Assembly (NCBI RefSeq): GCF_022695515.1
Contig: NZ_JALDPT010000024.1
Span: forward strand, 1 to 64,000
Reading direction: 5' to 3'
Length of the DNA stretch: 64,000 nt
From: Phenylobacterium aquaticum
GTDB taxonomy: Bacteria; Pseudomonadota; Alphaproteobacteria; Caulobacterales; Caulobacteraceae
Part shown: one piece after another, positions 52,452-61,528 of the stretch
How the letters are laid out: each line of letters starts with the position of its first letter
Position numbering within the stretch: the first letter of the stretch is position 1
Made by a program: the position numbers and the translations under genes
Notes under the pieces: model-generated
What the model saw: the letters and a program-made list of their open reading frames with translations, nothing else
Told to the model about the DNA's origin: nothing
Databases searched by the model: none

Positions 52452-53330
52452 TCAGGCGGCCTGGGAGATTGTGGCGTCGGCGCGCACATCTACGTGAATC
52501 GTCAGCTGGGCCGCGCCGGGGAAGCCCTTAATGGTTCCACTGATCGGCGAGGCCTCCGCGGGCGTGCGGCTGATCGCCACCGGGATCAGTTCAGAGGACT
52601 CCGCCAGGCCGTTGGTCGGGTCGAACTCCATCCAACCCAGTTCCGGCAGGAACACCTCGCACCAGGCGTGGGTGGCGCCGGCGCCGCGACGTTCGGCGGC
52701 CTGGGGCGAGTAGAGATAGCCGGTCACGAAGCGTGCGGCGTAGCCCAGCCGGCGCAGCAGCTCGACCATCATCCAGGCCAGGTCGCGGCAGGCGCCGGAG
52801 CGAACCGACATGGTGTAGGCGGGGTCCTGGACCCCTTCCTCATAGCGCTCGCGATAGCTGAAGCCGAAGTGGATGGCGTTGTTCAGGCGCAGCAGGAAAT
52901 CCAGCACCGGCTCATAGGCGCCGCCGGCCTGGCGTCTCAGCCAGTCGAGCAGCAGGCCGTCGGGGTCCTCGGTCGCGGGCGAGATGAACGGGTCGAGCAC
53001 CGCCCGGTCGGCGCGGTCATAGACGATCGGCGTCGAGGTGTGCGGATTGCTCACCGCCAGGGGGGCGAGCGGGGCGGGATATCGCTCGATCTTCAGCTCG
53101 CTGATGATGGTCAGCTCGTCCGACGATCCGGCCGGATGGAACAGGCAGACGCAATTGCCCAGCGCGTCATAGACCCACCGCGTCGCCCCGGCGGGCGAGA
53201 AGGTGAGCGCCGCGTCCAGGATGCGGATGGCGTGGCTGTCGCGCGGCCGCACCAGCAGGCGGTGCGGGCCGAAGCTCACCGGTCGCTCATAGCGATAGCG
53301 GGTCTCGTGTCGGATGATCAGCCGGGTCAT
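52452..53330 (-). CDS. Transglutaminase-like cysteine peptidase family protein
   Basis: 292 residues. The N-terminal beta domain (about 1-85, HETRYRYERPVSFGPHRLLVRPRD) is typical of bacterial transglutaminase-like proteins. The core has the triad Cys in VRSGACRDLAWMMV, His in GATHAWCEVFLPELGWMEFDPTNG and Asp in FDPTNG. Such proteins are thought to act as peptidases or crosslinkers. Its 5' end overlaps the thioesterase gene by 44 bp. Confidence 0.88.
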   Translation of the reverse strand: MTRLIIRHETRYRYERPVSFGPHRLLVRPRDSHAIRILDAALTFSPAGATRWVYDALGNCVCLFHPAGSSDELTIISELKIERYPAPLAPLAVSNPHTSTPIVYDRADRAVLDPFISPATEDPDGLLLDWLRRQAGGAYEPVLDFLLRLNNAIHFGFSYRERYEEGVQDPAYTMSVRSGACRDLAWMMVELLRRLGYAARFVTGYLYSPQAAERRGAGATHAWCEVFLPELGWMEFDPTNGLAESSELIPVAISRTPAEASPISGTIKGFPGAAQLTIHVDVRADATISQAA

Positions 53331-53805
53331 GCGCGGTCAGAACGGCGCCCGACGCGGTTCGTTCCGGCGCGAGGGCGGTGTTGGGCGTCAGGACCTGCTG
53401 GGCCGAGGCCTTGGCGATCAGCTCACCGTCGGGCCGGCGGAAGTCGGCCTCGACCGAGATCAGCTGCTTGGTCTGGGCCAGCACCCGGGCCTCGATCTCC
53501 AGGGGATGGGCGCGGCCGACCCGGAAGAACTGGATCTGCAACTGGGTGGTGCGGAAGTAGGCGGTGTCGGGAACCACGGTCATGGTGGCGAAGGCGAGGA
53601 CCTGATCGGCCAGGGCGGCGAGATAGCCGCCGAACAGAGAGCCGTCTCCGTTCAGCACCTCCGGGCGCGGCGTCCAGCCCTTGCGGACCCAGCCAGGCCC
53701 CCAGGCCTCGACCACGCCCAGGCCCAGGGTGGTCACCACCGGCGGCAGCTCCACGCCGCCCGCGATCAGTCCGTCCAGTCGATCCGTGGCCCAGGTCATC
53801 ACCAT
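53287..53805 (-). CDS. Hotdog thioesterase (PaaI-like)
   Basis: 172 residues. The hotdog pattern GDGSLFGGYLAALADQVLAFATMTVVPDTAYFRTTQLQIQFFRVG is followed by AHPLEIEARVLAQTKQLISVEADFRRPDGELIAKA. The C-terminal ~15 residues run into the transglutaminase gene in another frame (44-bp overlap), so the natural stop may have been lost by extension. Substrate unknown. Confidence 0.8.
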   Translation of the reverse strand: MVMTWATDRLDGLIAGGVELPPVVTTLGLGVVEAWGPGWVRKGWTPRPEVLNGDGSLFGGYLAALADQVLAFATMTVVPDTAYFRTTQLQIQFFRVGRAHPLEIEARVLAQTKQLISVEADFRRPDGELIAKASAQQVLTPNTALAPERTASGAVLTAHDPADHPTRDPLSL

Positions 53806-53872
53806 TCCTCCATTTGACCGGGCAAGCCTGGCCCGGCCTGATGGGGATCGTTACTCGCGTTGGAGACGCCGC

Positions 53873-54400
53873 ATGGCTGTTCGCCCCAAGACCCGAAGGA
53901 CCCCGGTGCAATCGCGCGCCAAGGCCGCCTGCGCGGCGATCTTCGAGGCGACAACTCGCATTCTGGAGACGGAGGGCGAGGCGGCGCTCAACACCAACCG
54001 CATCGCCGAGCTGGCCGGGGTGAGCATCGGCACCCTCTACCAGTACTTCCCCGACAAGCGCGCCATCCTGCTGGCCATGGCCCGCGAGGAGCGGGAGGCC
54101 TGGCAGGCCCGGGCGCGGGCGGCGATCAAGGAGGAGGGCGCCTCGCCCCTGCGCGCCCACATCCGCGCCCTGATCCACGGTTTCGCCGGTCGACCGGTCA
54201 CCCGGCGCGTGACGCTCAAGGTCATTCTGGAAGACGAGTCCCCGCGCCAGGTGGCCCCCGCCATCGACCGCTCGATCGAGGACTTCGTGCGCACGCGAGC
54301 CATGTTCGGGGTCGTGCGCGCCGCGGTGCTGGAGGACTACCCCCTGCTGCACCACCCGGCTTTCGAGAACGCCCTGGTCCGGATGGTCGAGGGCGCCTAG
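53873..54400 (+). CDS. TetR-family regulator
   Basis: 175 residues from the ATG at 53873. HTH region ALNTNRIAELAGVSIGTLYQYFPDKRAIL at about residues 38-66. It converges on a second TetR gene with a 4-bp overlap of stops. Effector and targets unknown; it diverges from the thioesterase/transglutaminase genes, which are the likely targets. Confidence 0.85.
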   Translation: MAVRPKTRRTPVQSRAKAACAAIFEATTRILETEGEAALNTNRIAELAGVSIGTLYQYFPDKRAILLAMAREEREAWQARARAAIKEEGASPLRAHIRALIHGFAGRPVTRRVTLKVILEDESPRQVAPAIDRSIEDFVRTRAMFGVVRAAVLEDYPLLHHPAFENALVRMVEGA

Positions 54401-54948
54401 TCGGCGGCGCCCCGGAGCTCCGCCAGCAGGGCGGCCAGCCTCTGGCGCGCGGCGGTCTCGCTGAGCCCCATGTCCAGAAACTCCCCCTCGGCCAGGGCGT
54501 CGGACAGCCGTTCCAGCTCCAGCAGGGTGGTGGCCACCGTCTCGGCGGACAGGGCGCCGTTGCGCCAGGCCCGGATCGCCTCGACCTGACGCAGGCGGCT
54601 CTGCGCTCGGGCGGCGCGGACCTGCGGGTCCTCCAGCGACAGCCGCCTCAGGCTGCGGCGGAACATCAGCGACTTGCGATGGTGGGCGACGGCGGCCTCG
54701 GCCACGTCGGCTTCGCCCGCGCCCTGGCGGCGCAGGCTGCGCATCAGCTCGGCCTCCTCGTCCTCCCACGCCCGATAGACGGCGATGAAGATCTCGGTCT
54801 TGTCCTTGAACCAGCGATAGAAGGTCTGGGGCGCGAAGCCCGCGCGCCGCGCGATGCGGTTCGTGTCGGTGCCCCCGAACCCCTGCTCGCCAAACTCCGC
54901 CGCCGCCGCCGCGATCAGCTTCTCGCGCGTGTCGCCTCTGGCCGTCAT
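54397..54948 (-). CDS. TetR-family regulator, divergent from hydrolase
   Basis: 183 residues from the ATG at 54948. HTH region GGTDTNRIARRAGFAPQTFYRWFKDKTEIF. Between it and the divergent alpha/beta hydrolase gene lie two adjacent 18-bp operators, so it likely represses both itself and the hydrolase. Confidence 0.88.
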   Translation of the reverse strand: MTARGDTREKLIAAAAAEFGEQGFGGTDTNRIARRAGFAPQTFYRWFKDKTEIFIAVYRAWEDEEAELMRSLRRQGAGEADVAEAAVAHHRKSLMFRRSLRRLSLEDPQVRAARAQSRLRQVEAIRAWRNGALSAETVATTLLELERLSDALAEGEFLDMGLSETAARQRLAALLAELRGAAD

Positions 54949-54967
54949 GCCGCCTCCTTGACACGGA

Positions 54968-55003
54968 AGTGATATCGATATCACTAGTGATATGCAAATC
55001 ACT
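54968..55003. promoter_or_regulatory. Two abutting TetR operators
   Basis: AGTGATATCGATATCACT (54968-54985) is an 18-bp perfect palindrome. AGTGATATGCAAATCACT (54986-55003) directly follows with the same outer half-sites AGTGAT/ATCACT. The pair fills the 68-bp space between the divergent TetR and hydrolase starts, 14 bp from the hydrolase ATG. Confidence 0.85.
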
Positions 55004-55016
55004 TGAAGGCTGAGCC

Positions 55017-55847
55017 ATGTCCAGGCGCGAGGCGACGGGAGTTCCGGCGGGATCGGCGGAGATCGAGGTGGACGGCGTGCGGCTCGCCGTCGCGCGGGAG
55101 GGGCGGGGGCGGCCGGTGATCTGCCTGCACGCCATCGCCCACGGCGGGGGCGACTTCGCGCCCCTGGCCGCGCGGATCAAAGACCGCTTCGAGGTGATCC
55201 GGCTGGACTGGCCGGGCCATGGCCGGTCGGGCGAAGATCGCGAGGGCCCGTCGCCCGAGCGCTACGCCCAGCTGCTGGCCGGCCTGGTCGCGCGGCTCGG
55301 GCTGGATCGGCCGATCCTGATCGGCTGCTCAATCGGCGGGGCGGCGGCGATCCTCTACGCCCGCGACCACCCGGTCGCCGGTCTGGTCCTGTGCGATCCC
55401 GGCGGCCTGGTCGAGGTCGACGCGACGGTGACGCGGTTCTGCAGGTTGTTCGCCAGTGTCTTTGCGGCTGGGGAGCGGGGCGCCTGGTGGTTCGGAGCGG
55501 TCTATGCCGCCTACTACCGCTGGCTCGTGCTCCCGGTCCGAGCGGCGCGCGACCAAAGGCGCCGCATCGTCGCGGCGGGCCGGGAGATGGCGGGCCAGTT
55601 GCGCCAGGCCTGGGAAGGGTTCGGACGTCCGGCCGCCGACATCCGCGCGGTCGCCCAGGGTCTCGATGTCCCGGTCTGGTTCGCCTGGGCGCGCGATGAC
55701 CGGGTGATCCCGCTCAGCCGGTGTCGGCCGGCCATTGACGGCATGAAGCAGGCGAACGTGACGGTGTTCCCCGGCGGGCACGCCGCCTTCCTAGAACAGC
55801 CGGACGATTTCGCCGCGGGCTTCGCGGCGTTCGCAGCGGACCTCTAG
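55017..55847 (+). CDS. Alpha/beta hydrolase
   Basis: 276 residues. Oxyanion region CLHAIAHGGGDF, DWPGHGRSG, nucleophile elbow IGCSIGGAAA (Gly-x-Ser-x-Gly), Asp in FAWARDDRVIP and His in FPGGHAAFLEQ. An esterase-like enzyme of unknown substrate under apparent control of the divergent TetR. It converges on the next TetR gene with a 4-bp overlap. Confidence 0.88.
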   Translation: MSRREATGVPAGSAEIEVDGVRLAVAREGRGRPVICLHAIAHGGGDFAPLAARIKDRFEVIRLDWPGHGRSGEDREGPSPERYAQLLAGLVARLGLDRPILIGCSIGGAAAILYARDHPVAGLVLCDPGGLVEVDATVTRFCRLFASVFAAGERGAWWFGAVYAAYYRWLVLPVRAARDQRRRIVAAGREMAGQLRQAWEGFGRPAADIRAVAQGLDVPVWFAWARDDRVIPLSRCRPAIDGMKQANVTVFPGGHAAFLEQPDDFAAGFAAFAADL

Positions 55848-56509
55848 GCCAGGAACCCGGCCTCGGCGAAGTCGAGCATGCGCTTCAGGAGGCCCTCGGT
55901 GTCGCTCTCTCGCGTCAGGCCGGCCGACAGCACGTGCAGGCGGTCGAACTCGGCGAAGCGGTTGTTGTGCACCATGCCCAGGCAGAAATGCAGCCGCCAA
56001 TAGACGGTCTCGCGCGGCAGGTCGGGGCGGGCGGCGATCAGGGCGTCGGCGAAGCGGGCCAGGTGGCTGACGTCGCTGGTCAGGGCCTCGCGCATCTCCT
56101 CCGTGCCCTCGCTGCGCGAGCGGATGATGAACTGCACCGAGATGCGGCGGTCGGAATTGACCGAGCCCCAGCGCAGGGGCGGGGCGAACAGGGCCTCGAG
56201 GATCTCGCGCACCGGCGGCTTGCCGGCGTGGCGATCATTGGCCTCGTGCAGCATCCGCGCCCGCTCGCGGTTCAGCTCCGCCGTGCGCCGGCGGAAGATC
56301 TCGAACAGCAGGGCGTCCTTGGAGCCGAAGTGATAGTTCACCGAGGCCAGATTGACCCCGGCCTCGGCCGTGATGTCGCGCACCGAGACGTTCTGGAACC
56401 CGTGCAGGGCGAACAGGCGTTCGGCGGCGCAGAACACGGCGGCCTTGGTGGCCGCCTCGTTCGTCTCCTCGATCGGCGCGGCGGGGTCAGTCACAATCGA
56501 ATCCTTCAA
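55844..56509 (-). CDS. TetR-family regulator (CerR/DUF1956-like)
   Basis: 221 residues. HTH region FQNVSVRDITAEAGVNLASVNYHFGSKDALLFEIF. The C-terminal domain (RWGSVNSDRRISVQFIIRSRSEGTEEMREAL...FCLGMVHNNRFAEF) resembles the YbiH/DUF1956 ligand domain. Targets unknown. Confidence 0.85.
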   Translation of the reverse strand: MKDSIVTDPAAPIEETNEAATKAAVFCAAERLFALHGFQNVSVRDITAEAGVNLASVNYHFGSKDALLFEIFRRRTAELNRERARMLHEANDRHAGKPPVREILEALFAPPLRWGSVNSDRRISVQFIIRSRSEGTEEMREALTSDVSHLARFADALIAARPDLPRETVYWRLHFCLGMVHNNRFAEFDRLHVLSAGLTRESDTEGLLKRMLDFAEAGFLA

Positions 56510-56558
56510 GCGACGGAAAAGTCTAGGTCTCCCCCGTCGCTACGCAACATTCATGCCG

Positions 56559-57755
56559 TCAACGGGACAGTTGACGCATGGCCTTGTCGAGTCCCTCGAT
56601 GGTCAGGGGGAACATCCGGTCGCCGACCAGCTGGCGCATCACCTCGATGGAAGGGGTGTAGTCCCAGTGGCGCTCGGCGGTGGGGTTCAGCCACACCACG
56701 TTCTCGAAGATCTGAGTGACCCGGTCCATCCAGATGGCCCCGGCCTCCTCGTTCCAATGCTCCACCGAGCCGCCCGGATAGGTGATCTCATAGGGGCTCA
56801 TGGTGGCGTCGCCGACGAAGATCACCTTGTATTCGTGGCTGAACTTGTGGAGCACGTCCCAGGTGTTCAGCTTCTCGGCATGGCGACGGCGGTTGTCCTT
56901 CCACACGCTCTCATAGAGGCAGTTGTGGAAGTAGTAGAACTCCATGTTCTTGAACTCGGTCCGCGCGGCCGAGAACAGCTCCTCGCAGACCTTGATGTGG
57001 CTGTCCATCGAGCCACCGATGTCGAAGAAGATCAGCACGCTGATCTTGTTTCGGCGCTCGGGGCGCATATTGATGTCGAGATAGCCCTTCTCCGCCGTGC
57101 CGCGGATCGTGGCGTTCATGTCCAGTTCGTCGGCCGACCCGTCGCGGACCCATTTGCGCAGGCGGCGTAGCGCCACCTTGATGTTGCGGGTGCCGAGCTC
57201 GACCGAGTCGTCCAGGTTCTTGTACTCGCGCTTGTCCCAGACCTTGATCGCCTTGCCGTGGCGGCCCTTGTCCTGGCCCATGCGCACGCCTTCGGGGTGA
57301 TAGCCGTTGGCGCCGAAGGGCGAGTCGCCGGTCGGGCCCTTGCCGTTCTTGCCGGCGCCCTTGCCGTCGCCGTCCCCGTCGCCCTCTTCCTGCTGCTGCT
57401 TCATGCGCTCGGCGAGCGCTTCCATCAGCTTGTCGAAGCCGCCCATGGCCTCGATCTGGGCCTTTTCCTCATCGGTCAGGAACTGGTCCGACAGCTTCTT
57501 CAGCCACTCGGCCGGGATGTCGGAGACCCCCATGCCCTCAAGCTTCTCAAGGCCCTTGAACACGTGGCCGAACACCTGGTCGAACTTGTCGAGGTTCTTC
57601 TCGTCCTTGATCAGGGCGGCGCGGGACAGGAAGTAGAAGTCCTCGACGCTGCGATCGATCACCGCCTTGTCGAGCGCCTCCATGAGCATGAGGTACTCTT
57701 TCAGCGACACCGGGATCTTGGCGTCGCGGAGTTCGGTGAAGAAACGCATGAACAT
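56559..57755 (-). CDS. vWA-domain protein, CoxE-like
   Basis: 398 residues from the ATG at 57755 (GGGGAAG upstream). Helical N-terminus (RFFTELRDAKIPVSLKEYLMLMEALDK), a low-complexity acidic/Gly spacer (EEGDGDGDGKGAGKNGKG, about 140-160) and a C-terminal vWA-type fold with KISVLIFFDIGGSMDSHIKV. The metal motif reads Asp-x-Gly-x-Ser instead of Asp-x-Ser-x-Ser, a shift seen in CoxE-like proteins. These usually work with a MoxR AAA+ ATPase, which is not in the window. Confidence 0.85.
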   Translation of the reverse strand: MFMRFFTELRDAKIPVSLKEYLMLMEALDKAVIDRSVEDFYFLSRAALIKDEKNLDKFDQVFGHVFKGLEKLEGMGVSDIPAEWLKKLSDQFLTDEEKAQIEAMGGFDKLMEALAERMKQQQEEGDGDGDGKGAGKNGKGPTGDSPFGANGYHPEGVRMGQDKGRHGKAIKVWDKREYKNLDDSVELGTRNIKVALRRLRKWVRDGSADELDMNATIRGTAEKGYLDINMRPERRNKISVLIFFDIGGSMDSHIKVCEELFSAARTEFKNMEFYYFHNCLYESVWKDNRRRHAEKLNTWDVLHKFSHEYKVIFVGDATMSPYEITYPGGSVEHWNEEAGAIWMDRVTQIFENVVWLNPTAERHWDYTPSIEVMRQLVGDRMFPLTIEGLDKAMRQLSR

Positions 57756-57863
57756 GGGCAGGCTTCCCCAATGGCGGGACGAACATCTGTTTGACTGGGA
57801 AGGATGGGGCCGCGAGGGCCCCATGTCCAGTGCGTCCGTTGCGTCTTGCCTGAGTGCGGGGTG

Positions 57864-58856
57864 TCAGCGCTCGCTGTCCAGGCTCGCCATCTGGGCCGGG
57901 GCGTAGCGCGCGCCGGCGGCGGCGCCCTTCGGCGCGGCGGCCTCGATGGCGGCCAGATCCGTCGGCGACAGGTCCAGCGCCAGCGCCCCCAGCGACTCGG
58001 CCAGGCGATCGCGTCGACGCGCGCCGATCAGCGGCACGATGTCGTCGCCCTGAGCCAGCACCCAGGCCACGGCGATCTGGGCGACGGTGACGCCGCGGGC
58101 GCTGGCCACGGCGCGCAGCGCCTCCACCAGCGCCAGGTTGGCCTCCAGGTTCTCGCCCTGGAAGCGCGGGGTGTGGCCGCGGATGTCGCCGGCCGAGAGC
58201 TGGCGATTGGTCCAGTGCCCGCTGATCAGGCCCCGGGCCAGGACGCCATAGGCGGTGACGGCGATCCCCAGCTCCCGGCAGGTCGGCAGGATGGCGTCCT
58301 CTATGCCGCGCGCGATGATCGAGTACTCGATCTGCAGGTCGGCGATGGGATGAACCGCGGCGGCGCGACGAATGGTCTGGGCGCCCACCTCGGACAGGCC
58401 GATGTGGCGGACATAGCCGGCCTGCACCAGCTCGGCGATGGCGCCGATCGTGTCCTCGATCGGCACGTTGGGATCCAGGCGGGCCGGGCGATAGACGTCG
58501 ATATGGTCGACGCCCAGGCGCTTGAGACTGTAGGCGCAGGCGGTCTTCACGGCGCGGGGGCTGGCGTCATAGCCGATCCACTGGCTGTCCGGTCCGCGCT
58601 GGGCGCCGAACTTCACACTGATCAGCAGGTCGTCGCGGCGATGGCGCTTCAGGGCCTCGCCGATCAGCATCTCGTTGTGGCCCATGCCGTAGAAGTCGCC
58701 GGTGTCGAGCAGGGTGATCCCGGCCTCGACGGCGGCGTCGAGGGTGGCGATGGATTCCGCGCGGTCCGCCGGGCCGTACATGTCCGACATGCCCATGCAG
58801 CCCAAGCCGACGATGGAGGTTGCGGGGCCGGTCTTACCGAGTGTGGTCTTTTGCAT
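57864..58856 (-). CDS. Aldo-keto reductase
   Basis: 330 residues from the ATG at 58856. The AKR triad is readable: Asp and Tyr in LLDTGDFYGMGHNE and Lys in LLISVKFG. The usual His after the Lys strand reads as VDHIDVYRPARLD, where most family members have YQxHRxD, so the catalytic His is replaced or shifted. The NADPH site lies in VPLIGARRRDRLAE. Divergent from a LysR gene that probably regulates it. Confidence 0.88.
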   Translation of the reverse strand: MQKTTLGKTGPATSIVGLGCMGMSDMYGPADRAESIATLDAAVEAGITLLDTGDFYGMGHNEMLIGEALKRHRRDDLLISVKFGAQRGPDSQWIGYDASPRAVKTACAYSLKRLGVDHIDVYRPARLDPNVPIEDTIGAIAELVQAGYVRHIGLSEVGAQTIRRAAAVHPIADLQIEYSIIARGIEDAILPTCRELGIAVTAYGVLARGLISGHWTNRQLSAGDIRGHTPRFQGENLEANLALVEALRAVASARGVTVAQIAVAWVLAQGDDIVPLIGARRRDRLAESLGALALDLSPTDLAAIEAAAPKGAAAGARYAPAQMASLDSER

Positions 58857-58952
58857 GGCGTCTCTCCGAAGGGGGTGTGGCCCCCTTATGCGCCCCTGAG
58901 GTTCATGCGATAATCCGCATTGTGTTGAACGAACTGTTCGTAAAATAGAACA

Positions 58953-59843
58953 ATGAGAGCGCCGGACCTGGACGACCTCGCCGCCTTCGCCGCCATCGCC
59001 CGGCGGCGAAGCTTCCGTGCGGCGGCGGTGGAGCGGGGCGTGTCGGTCTCCACCCTCAGCCAGACCCTGCGCGATCTTGAGGCCCGGCTCGACCTTCGGC
59101 TCATCAACCGCACCACCCGCAGCGTGGCCCTGACCGAGGCGGGCGCGCGCCTGCTGGAGCGGATCACCCCGGCGCTCGCCGATATCAGCCGGGCGGTGGA
59201 GGAGACCCTGACCGAGGCCGGGGAGGCGACGGGCCGCCTGCGCATCAATGCGCCCGAGCCGGCCATCGAGCTGACCCTGGCCCCGATGATCGCCCCGTTC
59301 CTGGCCGCCAATCCCCGCGTGGAGCTGGAGATCCGGGCCGAGACCGCCTTGGTGGACATCGTGGCCGAGGGGTTCGACGCCGGCGTCCGTTGGGGGGAGA
59401 GCCTGGCCAAGGACATGATCGCCGTGCCGATCAGCGGCCCGCAGCGCTATGTGGTGATCGCCGCGCCTGAGCTGCTGGCCCGGGTCGGGACGCCGTCCCA
59501 CCCTCGCGACCTGCTGGCTGCGCCCTGCATCCGCACCCGCTTCGCCAGCGGCCTGACTCCGGCCTGGGAGTTCGAGCGGGGCGGGGAGACGGTCAGGATC
59601 GAGCCCTCCGGCCCGCTGGTGGGCGCCAGCGCCCACAGCCTGATCCGCGCCTGCTGCGACGGGGTCGGCTTCTACACCACCTTTGAGGACTTCGCCCGGC
59701 CGCACCTGCAGGCCGGCCGCCTGGTCACCGTGCTGGACGACTGGTGCGAGCCCTTCCCGGGACCCTTCCTCTACTATCCCAGCCGCCGCCACATGCCGGG
59801 ACCATTGCGGGCCTTCGTCGACTTCGCCCGCTGGCGGGGTTAG
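58953..59843 (+). CDS. LysR-family regulator
   Basis: 296 residues. The HTH (about 3-62) is DLDDLAAFAAIARRRSFRAAAVERGVSVSTLSQTLRDLEARLDLRLINRTTRSVALTEAG; the effector domain follows from about 90. It is divergent from the aldo-keto reductase with 96 bp between starts, the classic LysR arrangement, and its stop overlaps the nitronate monooxygenase stop by 4 bp. Confidence 0.9.
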   Translation: MRAPDLDDLAAFAAIARRRSFRAAAVERGVSVSTLSQTLRDLEARLDLRLINRTTRSVALTEAGARLLERITPALADISRAVEETLTEAGEATGRLRINAPEPAIELTLAPMIAPFLAANPRVELEIRAETALVDIVAEGFDAGVRWGESLAKDMIAVPISGPQRYVVIAAPELLARVGTPSHPRDLLAAPCIRTRFASGLTPAWEFERGGETVRIEPSGPLVGASAHSLIRACCDGVGFYTTFEDFARPHLQAGRLVTVLDDWCEPFPGPFLYYPSRRHMPGPLRAFVDFARWRG

Positions 59844-60883
59844 GCGGCCTCGGCGACCAGGGTCCTGACCATGTCACCCGCCGGCGCCTCGCGGGCCAGG
59901 GGCGAGCCCTGGCCGGCCCAGTGGGCGGCGAAGCCGTGGTCGCCGCGGGCCTTGGCCGCCGCGTGCAGCGCTTTGCCGGCGTCATAGGCAACCGGGTAGG
60001 CCGGGACCGGACCGCCCTCGAACCGCGCCAGCCGGTTGGCGATGCCCCGCGCCGGACGGCCCGAGATGGCCGAGGTGAACCGGGTGTCGCGGGCCTGGTC
60101 GCTCTTGAGGACCGCGCGATAGGCCGCGTCCGCCGCGGATTCCGGGCACAGGACGAAGGCGGTGCCCAGCTGGGCCGCCGCCGCCCCGAGGGTCAGGGCC
60201 GCCTTGATCTCGCGGCCCTGCATGATCCCGCCCGCCGCCACCACCGGCAGGCGGGTGCGCTGGACCAGCTGGCTGACCAATACCGGCATGGAGAGCGCGG
60301 GGTCGTGAGCCTCGGGATCGAACACCCCGCGATGGCCGCCGGCCTCGGTCCCCTGGGCGACGATCACCTCGACGCCCGCGGCCTCGATGGCCTGGGCCTC
60401 CTGGGGATTGGTCGCCGTGGCCATGGTCCCGATCCCGGCCGCGCGGAAGGCGGCGATCCAGTCGCGGGGCGGCAAACCGAAGTGGAAGCTGACCACCGGG
60501 GGCGCCGTCGCCAGCAGCATGCGGAACGCCGCCTCGTCCTCCACGAAGCTGCGATAGATCTCCTGCAGATCGGTCGGCGGCGCGGCGTCGAATTCGCTGA
60601 AGAACGGACGCAGCTGGTCGATCCAGCCGGCCTCGACGGCGGCGTCGCGCCGGGCCGGCGCATGGCAGAACATGTTGACCGAGAACAGGCCCGAGGTCTT
60701 GGCGCGGGTCTCCTCGATCATCTGGCGCGCCGCCTCGACCGAGGCCGCCCCGATGCCAAGCGAGCCCATCCCGCCGGCATTGGCCACCGCCGCCGCGAGC
60801 GCCGGGGTCGACACCCCGGCCATGGGCGCCTGGATGACGGGGTGGGCCAGGCCGAACAGCCGGGCGGGATCAAACAGCGACAT
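59840..60883 (-). CDS. Nitronate monooxygenase / 2-nitropropane dioxygenase family
   Basis: 347 residues. FMN-binding TIM barrel with PVIQAPMAGVSTPALAAAVANAGGMGSLG at the N-terminus, VIVAQGTEAGGHRG (catalytic His) and LPVVAAGGIMQGREIKAALTLGAAAAQLGTAF. It oxidises alkyl nitronates or related propionate 3-nitronate. Stand-alone gene. Confidence 0.91.
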   Translation of the reverse strand: MSLFDPARLFGLAHPVIQAPMAGVSTPALAAAVANAGGMGSLGIGAASVEAARQMIEETRAKTSGLFSVNMFCHAPARRDAAVEAGWIDQLRPFFSEFDAAPPTDLQEIYRSFVEDEAAFRMLLATAPPVVSFHFGLPPRDWIAAFRAAGIGTMATATNPQEAQAIEAAGVEVIVAQGTEAGGHRGVFDPEAHDPALSMPVLVSQLVQRTRLPVVAAGGIMQGREIKAALTLGAAAAQLGTAFVLCPESAADAAYRAVLKSDQARDTRFTSAISGRPARGIANRLARFEGGPVPAYPVAYDAGKALHAAAKARGDHGFAAHWAGQGSPLAREAPAGDMVRTLVAEAA

Positions 60884-61023
60884 GCGATCGGCTCCTCAGG
60901 GCGCGCTCAGGCACAAGTGAGGGGCGCCGCGCCCCGCGCAAGGCCCGCCCGCGCAAAAGCCCCGTGATCCCTCCGCCCAGGGCTGCTAGGTCGTAGATGC
61001 GGTTCGCGCCACGGAGATGACGA

Positions 61024-61521
61024 ATGACCGAGACCCCCCAGCCCGTCCAGATCGCCGCCCTCGCCTGGGGCGTGAAGCAGAGCTTCCGCAGCTATGTGGA
61101 GGCGACCGGCGGGACCATCGAGGTCGGGGCCGAGGCGACGCGCGCCGAGGACGGAGGCTTCGTCTTCCAGGCCGCGCCGGACAGCGACCTCAGCCTCGCC
61201 GCCGACGGGACTCTGCAGGGCGTCGGCAAGTTCCTGGGCGAGGTGAAGTTCGATTCCCACGGGGGCATGCTCAAGGTGTTCCTGGCCGACCCGATCCTGG
61301 AGGTTCGCGAGAGCGGCGCCGTGCTGACCGTGGCCGACACGCCCAAGCGCAACTACCGCGTCGAGGTCGCGACCCTCGACCTCGCCGCCCTCGTCCGAGA
61401 GGACGCCGGGGCGGTGGTCGCCCCCGCGGCGCTCGCCATGTTCGGCATCCAGTGGCTGGGCGACCACTACCCGCTGAAGACCCCCCTCGATCCGGTCCGT
61501 CTCACGCCGGCCGCGGCTTAG
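61024..61521 (+). CDS. HtaA-domain-like protein
   Basis: 165 residues without signal peptide. QIAALAWGVKQSFRSYVEATGGTIEVG resembles the start of the HtaA domain known from corynebacterial haem-uptake proteins, and MFGIQWLGDHYPLKTPLDPV the end. A single domain lacking membrane anchor, so a haem role is only a family-based guess. It starts 41 bp from a divergent nitronate monooxygenase operon end and is followed 7 bp later by coaD. Confidence 0.65.
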   Translation: MTETPQPVQIAALAWGVKQSFRSYVEATGGTIEVGAEATRAEDGGFVFQAAPDSDLSLAADGTLQGVGKFLGEVKFDSHGGMLKVFLADPILEVRESGAVLTVADTPKRNYRVEVATLDLAALVREDAGAVVAPAALAMFGIQWLGDHYPLKTPLDPVRLTPAAA

Positions 61522-61528
61522 GACGGCC

